A stretch of 7,509 nucleotides of DNA. Source: Sphingomonadaceae bacterium (GTDB taxonomy: Bacteria; Pseudomonadota; Alphaproteobacteria; Sphingomonadales; Sphingomonadaceae). The position numbers were made by a program, and so were the translations under genes. The notes below the pieces were generated by a model. It was not told the DNA's origin. It did no database searches and was given only the letters and a program-made list of their open reading frames with translations. The DNA is taken from positions 1 through 7,509 of the forward strand of contig JAFARM010000402.1 of assembly GCA_019245455.1 (NCBI GenBank). The letters run 5' to 3'. Shown in pieces: positions 6,738 through 7,509 of the stretch. The first letter of the stretch is position 1, and each line of letters starts with the position of its first letter.

Positions 6738-7509
6738 TCACCGCCGCCCCTTGACCGCCACGCTCTCCGGCAGTTCCTCGCCAAACACGCGCTGATAGTA
6801 TTCGGCGACGATGCCGCGTTCGGCCTCGTCACACTTGTTGAGGAAGGTCAGGCGGAAGGCCAGCCCCAAGTTGCCGAAGATCGTCGCGTTCTGTGCCCAG
6901 GTGATGACGGTCCGCGGGCTCATCACCGTCGAGATGTCGCCGGCGATGAAGCCCTGGCGCGTCATGTCGGCGACCTTGACCATGCTGGCGATGCGCTTGT
7001 CGTCAAAGCCGGGGGCCTTGGCGGCGACGATCTTCGCTTCGGTGGCGGCCGGCAGGTAGTTCAAGGCGGTGACGATCGACCAGCGGTCCATCTGGCCCTG
7101 GTTGATCTGCTGCGTGCCGTGGTACAGCCCGCTGGTGTCGCCGAGCCCGACGGTGTTTGCCGTGGCAAACAGGCGGAACCACTTCGACGGGCGGATGACG
7201 CGGTTCTGGTCGAGCAGGGTCAGCTTGCCCTCGACCTCGAGCACGCGCTGGATGACGAACATGACGTCGGGCCGGCCGGCGTCGTATTCGTCGAACACCA
7301 GCGCCGTCGGCGTCTGCAGCGCCCATGGCAGCGGGCCCTCGCGGAACTCGGTCACCTGGCGGCCGTCGCGCAACACGATGGCGTCCTTGCCGATCAGGTC
7401 GATGCGGCTGATGTGGCTGTCGAGGTTGATGCGGACGCACGGCCAGTTGAGCCGCGCCGCGACCTGTTCGATATGGGTCGACTTGCCGGTGCCGTGATAG
7501 CCCTGGATC
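6738..7509 (-). CDS. cobS: Aerobic cobaltochelatase subunit CobS (AAA+ ATPase), N-terminus cut by window edge
   Basis: The visible 256 residues are the AAA+ motor of the CobNST cobaltochelatase, which hydrolyses ATP together with CobT to drive cobalt insertion into hydrogenobyrinate a,c-diamide by CobN. The fragment opens at the Walker A loop GYHGTGKST (from 7502). It continues with [19 protein letters not shown], Walker [14 protein letters not shown], sensor-1 region [30 protein letters not shown], and [17 protein letters not shown] with the sensor-2 arginine region. It ends VAVKGRR. About 70-75 N-terminal residues of a roughly 330-residue protein lie beyond the edge. The frame is open to the edge, so a GTG at 7376 that could pass for a start is internal. 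The gene is on the same strand as cobT but no longer adjacent to it. Confidence 0.97.
   Translation of the reverse strand, partial: IQGYHGTGKSTHIEQVAARLNWPCVRINLDSHISRIDLIGKDAIVLRDGRQVTEFREGPLPWALQTPTALVFDEYDAGRPDVMFVIQRVLEVEGKLTLLDQNRVIRPSKWFRLFATANTVGLGDTSGLYHGTQQINQGQMDRWSIVTALNYLPAATEAKIVAAKAPGFDDKRIASMVKVADMTRQGFIAGDISTVMSPRTVITWAQNATIFGNLGLAFRLTFLNKCDEAERGIVAEYYQRVFGEELPESVAVKGRR

Overview
The window looks like a piece of a high-GC alphaproteobacterial chromosome, most likely from the Sphingomonadales. I infer this from the dnaK-dnaJ pair, the alphaproteobacterial type CobS/CobT aerobic cobaltochelatase subunits, the strong G/C bias, and two kinds of GC-rich palindromic intergenic repeat. 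One of these, translated, gives the familiar spurious peptide PRKRGPIS...WVPAFAGMT. The taxonomic call rests on pattern recognition only. No RNA genes, CRISPR arrays or insertion sequences were found.

Layout from left to right. Positions 1-89 are an antisense scrap of a catalase-peroxidase gene (katG). At about position 90 it is joined to the middle of dnaK, whose C-terminal 217 codons run to 743. Both genes lose their 5' parts at this join, so the left edge is either a chimeric assembly or a real rearrangement. A long inverted repeat (751-865) fills the dnaK-dnaJ gap and supplies the dnaJ ribosome binding site. An intact dnaJ (871-2004) follows, then a perfect 32-bp hairpin repeat (2033-2104). 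On the minus strand come a small secreted Tyr/Pro-rich glycine-zipper protein (2148-2597) and full-length cobT (2717-4564). The window ends inside cobS (minus, from 6738 to the edge).

Between cobT and cobS, which are commonly neighbours in alphaproteobacteria, sits a compact accessory block of two divergent two-gene modules sharing a 158-bp control region. On the minus strand is a Phd/YefM-type antitoxin with a PIN-domain VapC toxin (GTGA overlap). On the plus strand is an FRG-domain protein with an unrecognised 126-residue protein (ATGA overlap). The stop codon of the 126-residue gene directly abuts the stop codon of cobS (TGA|TCA).

DnaK and DnaJ are partners in protein folding. CobS and CobT form the AAA+/VWA motor that drives CobN during cobalt insertion in aerobic B12 synthesis; CobN is not in the window. 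The toxin-antitoxin pair and the FRG pair look like acquired cargo. The FRG plus 126-aa pair is the best candidate here for a poorly described system.
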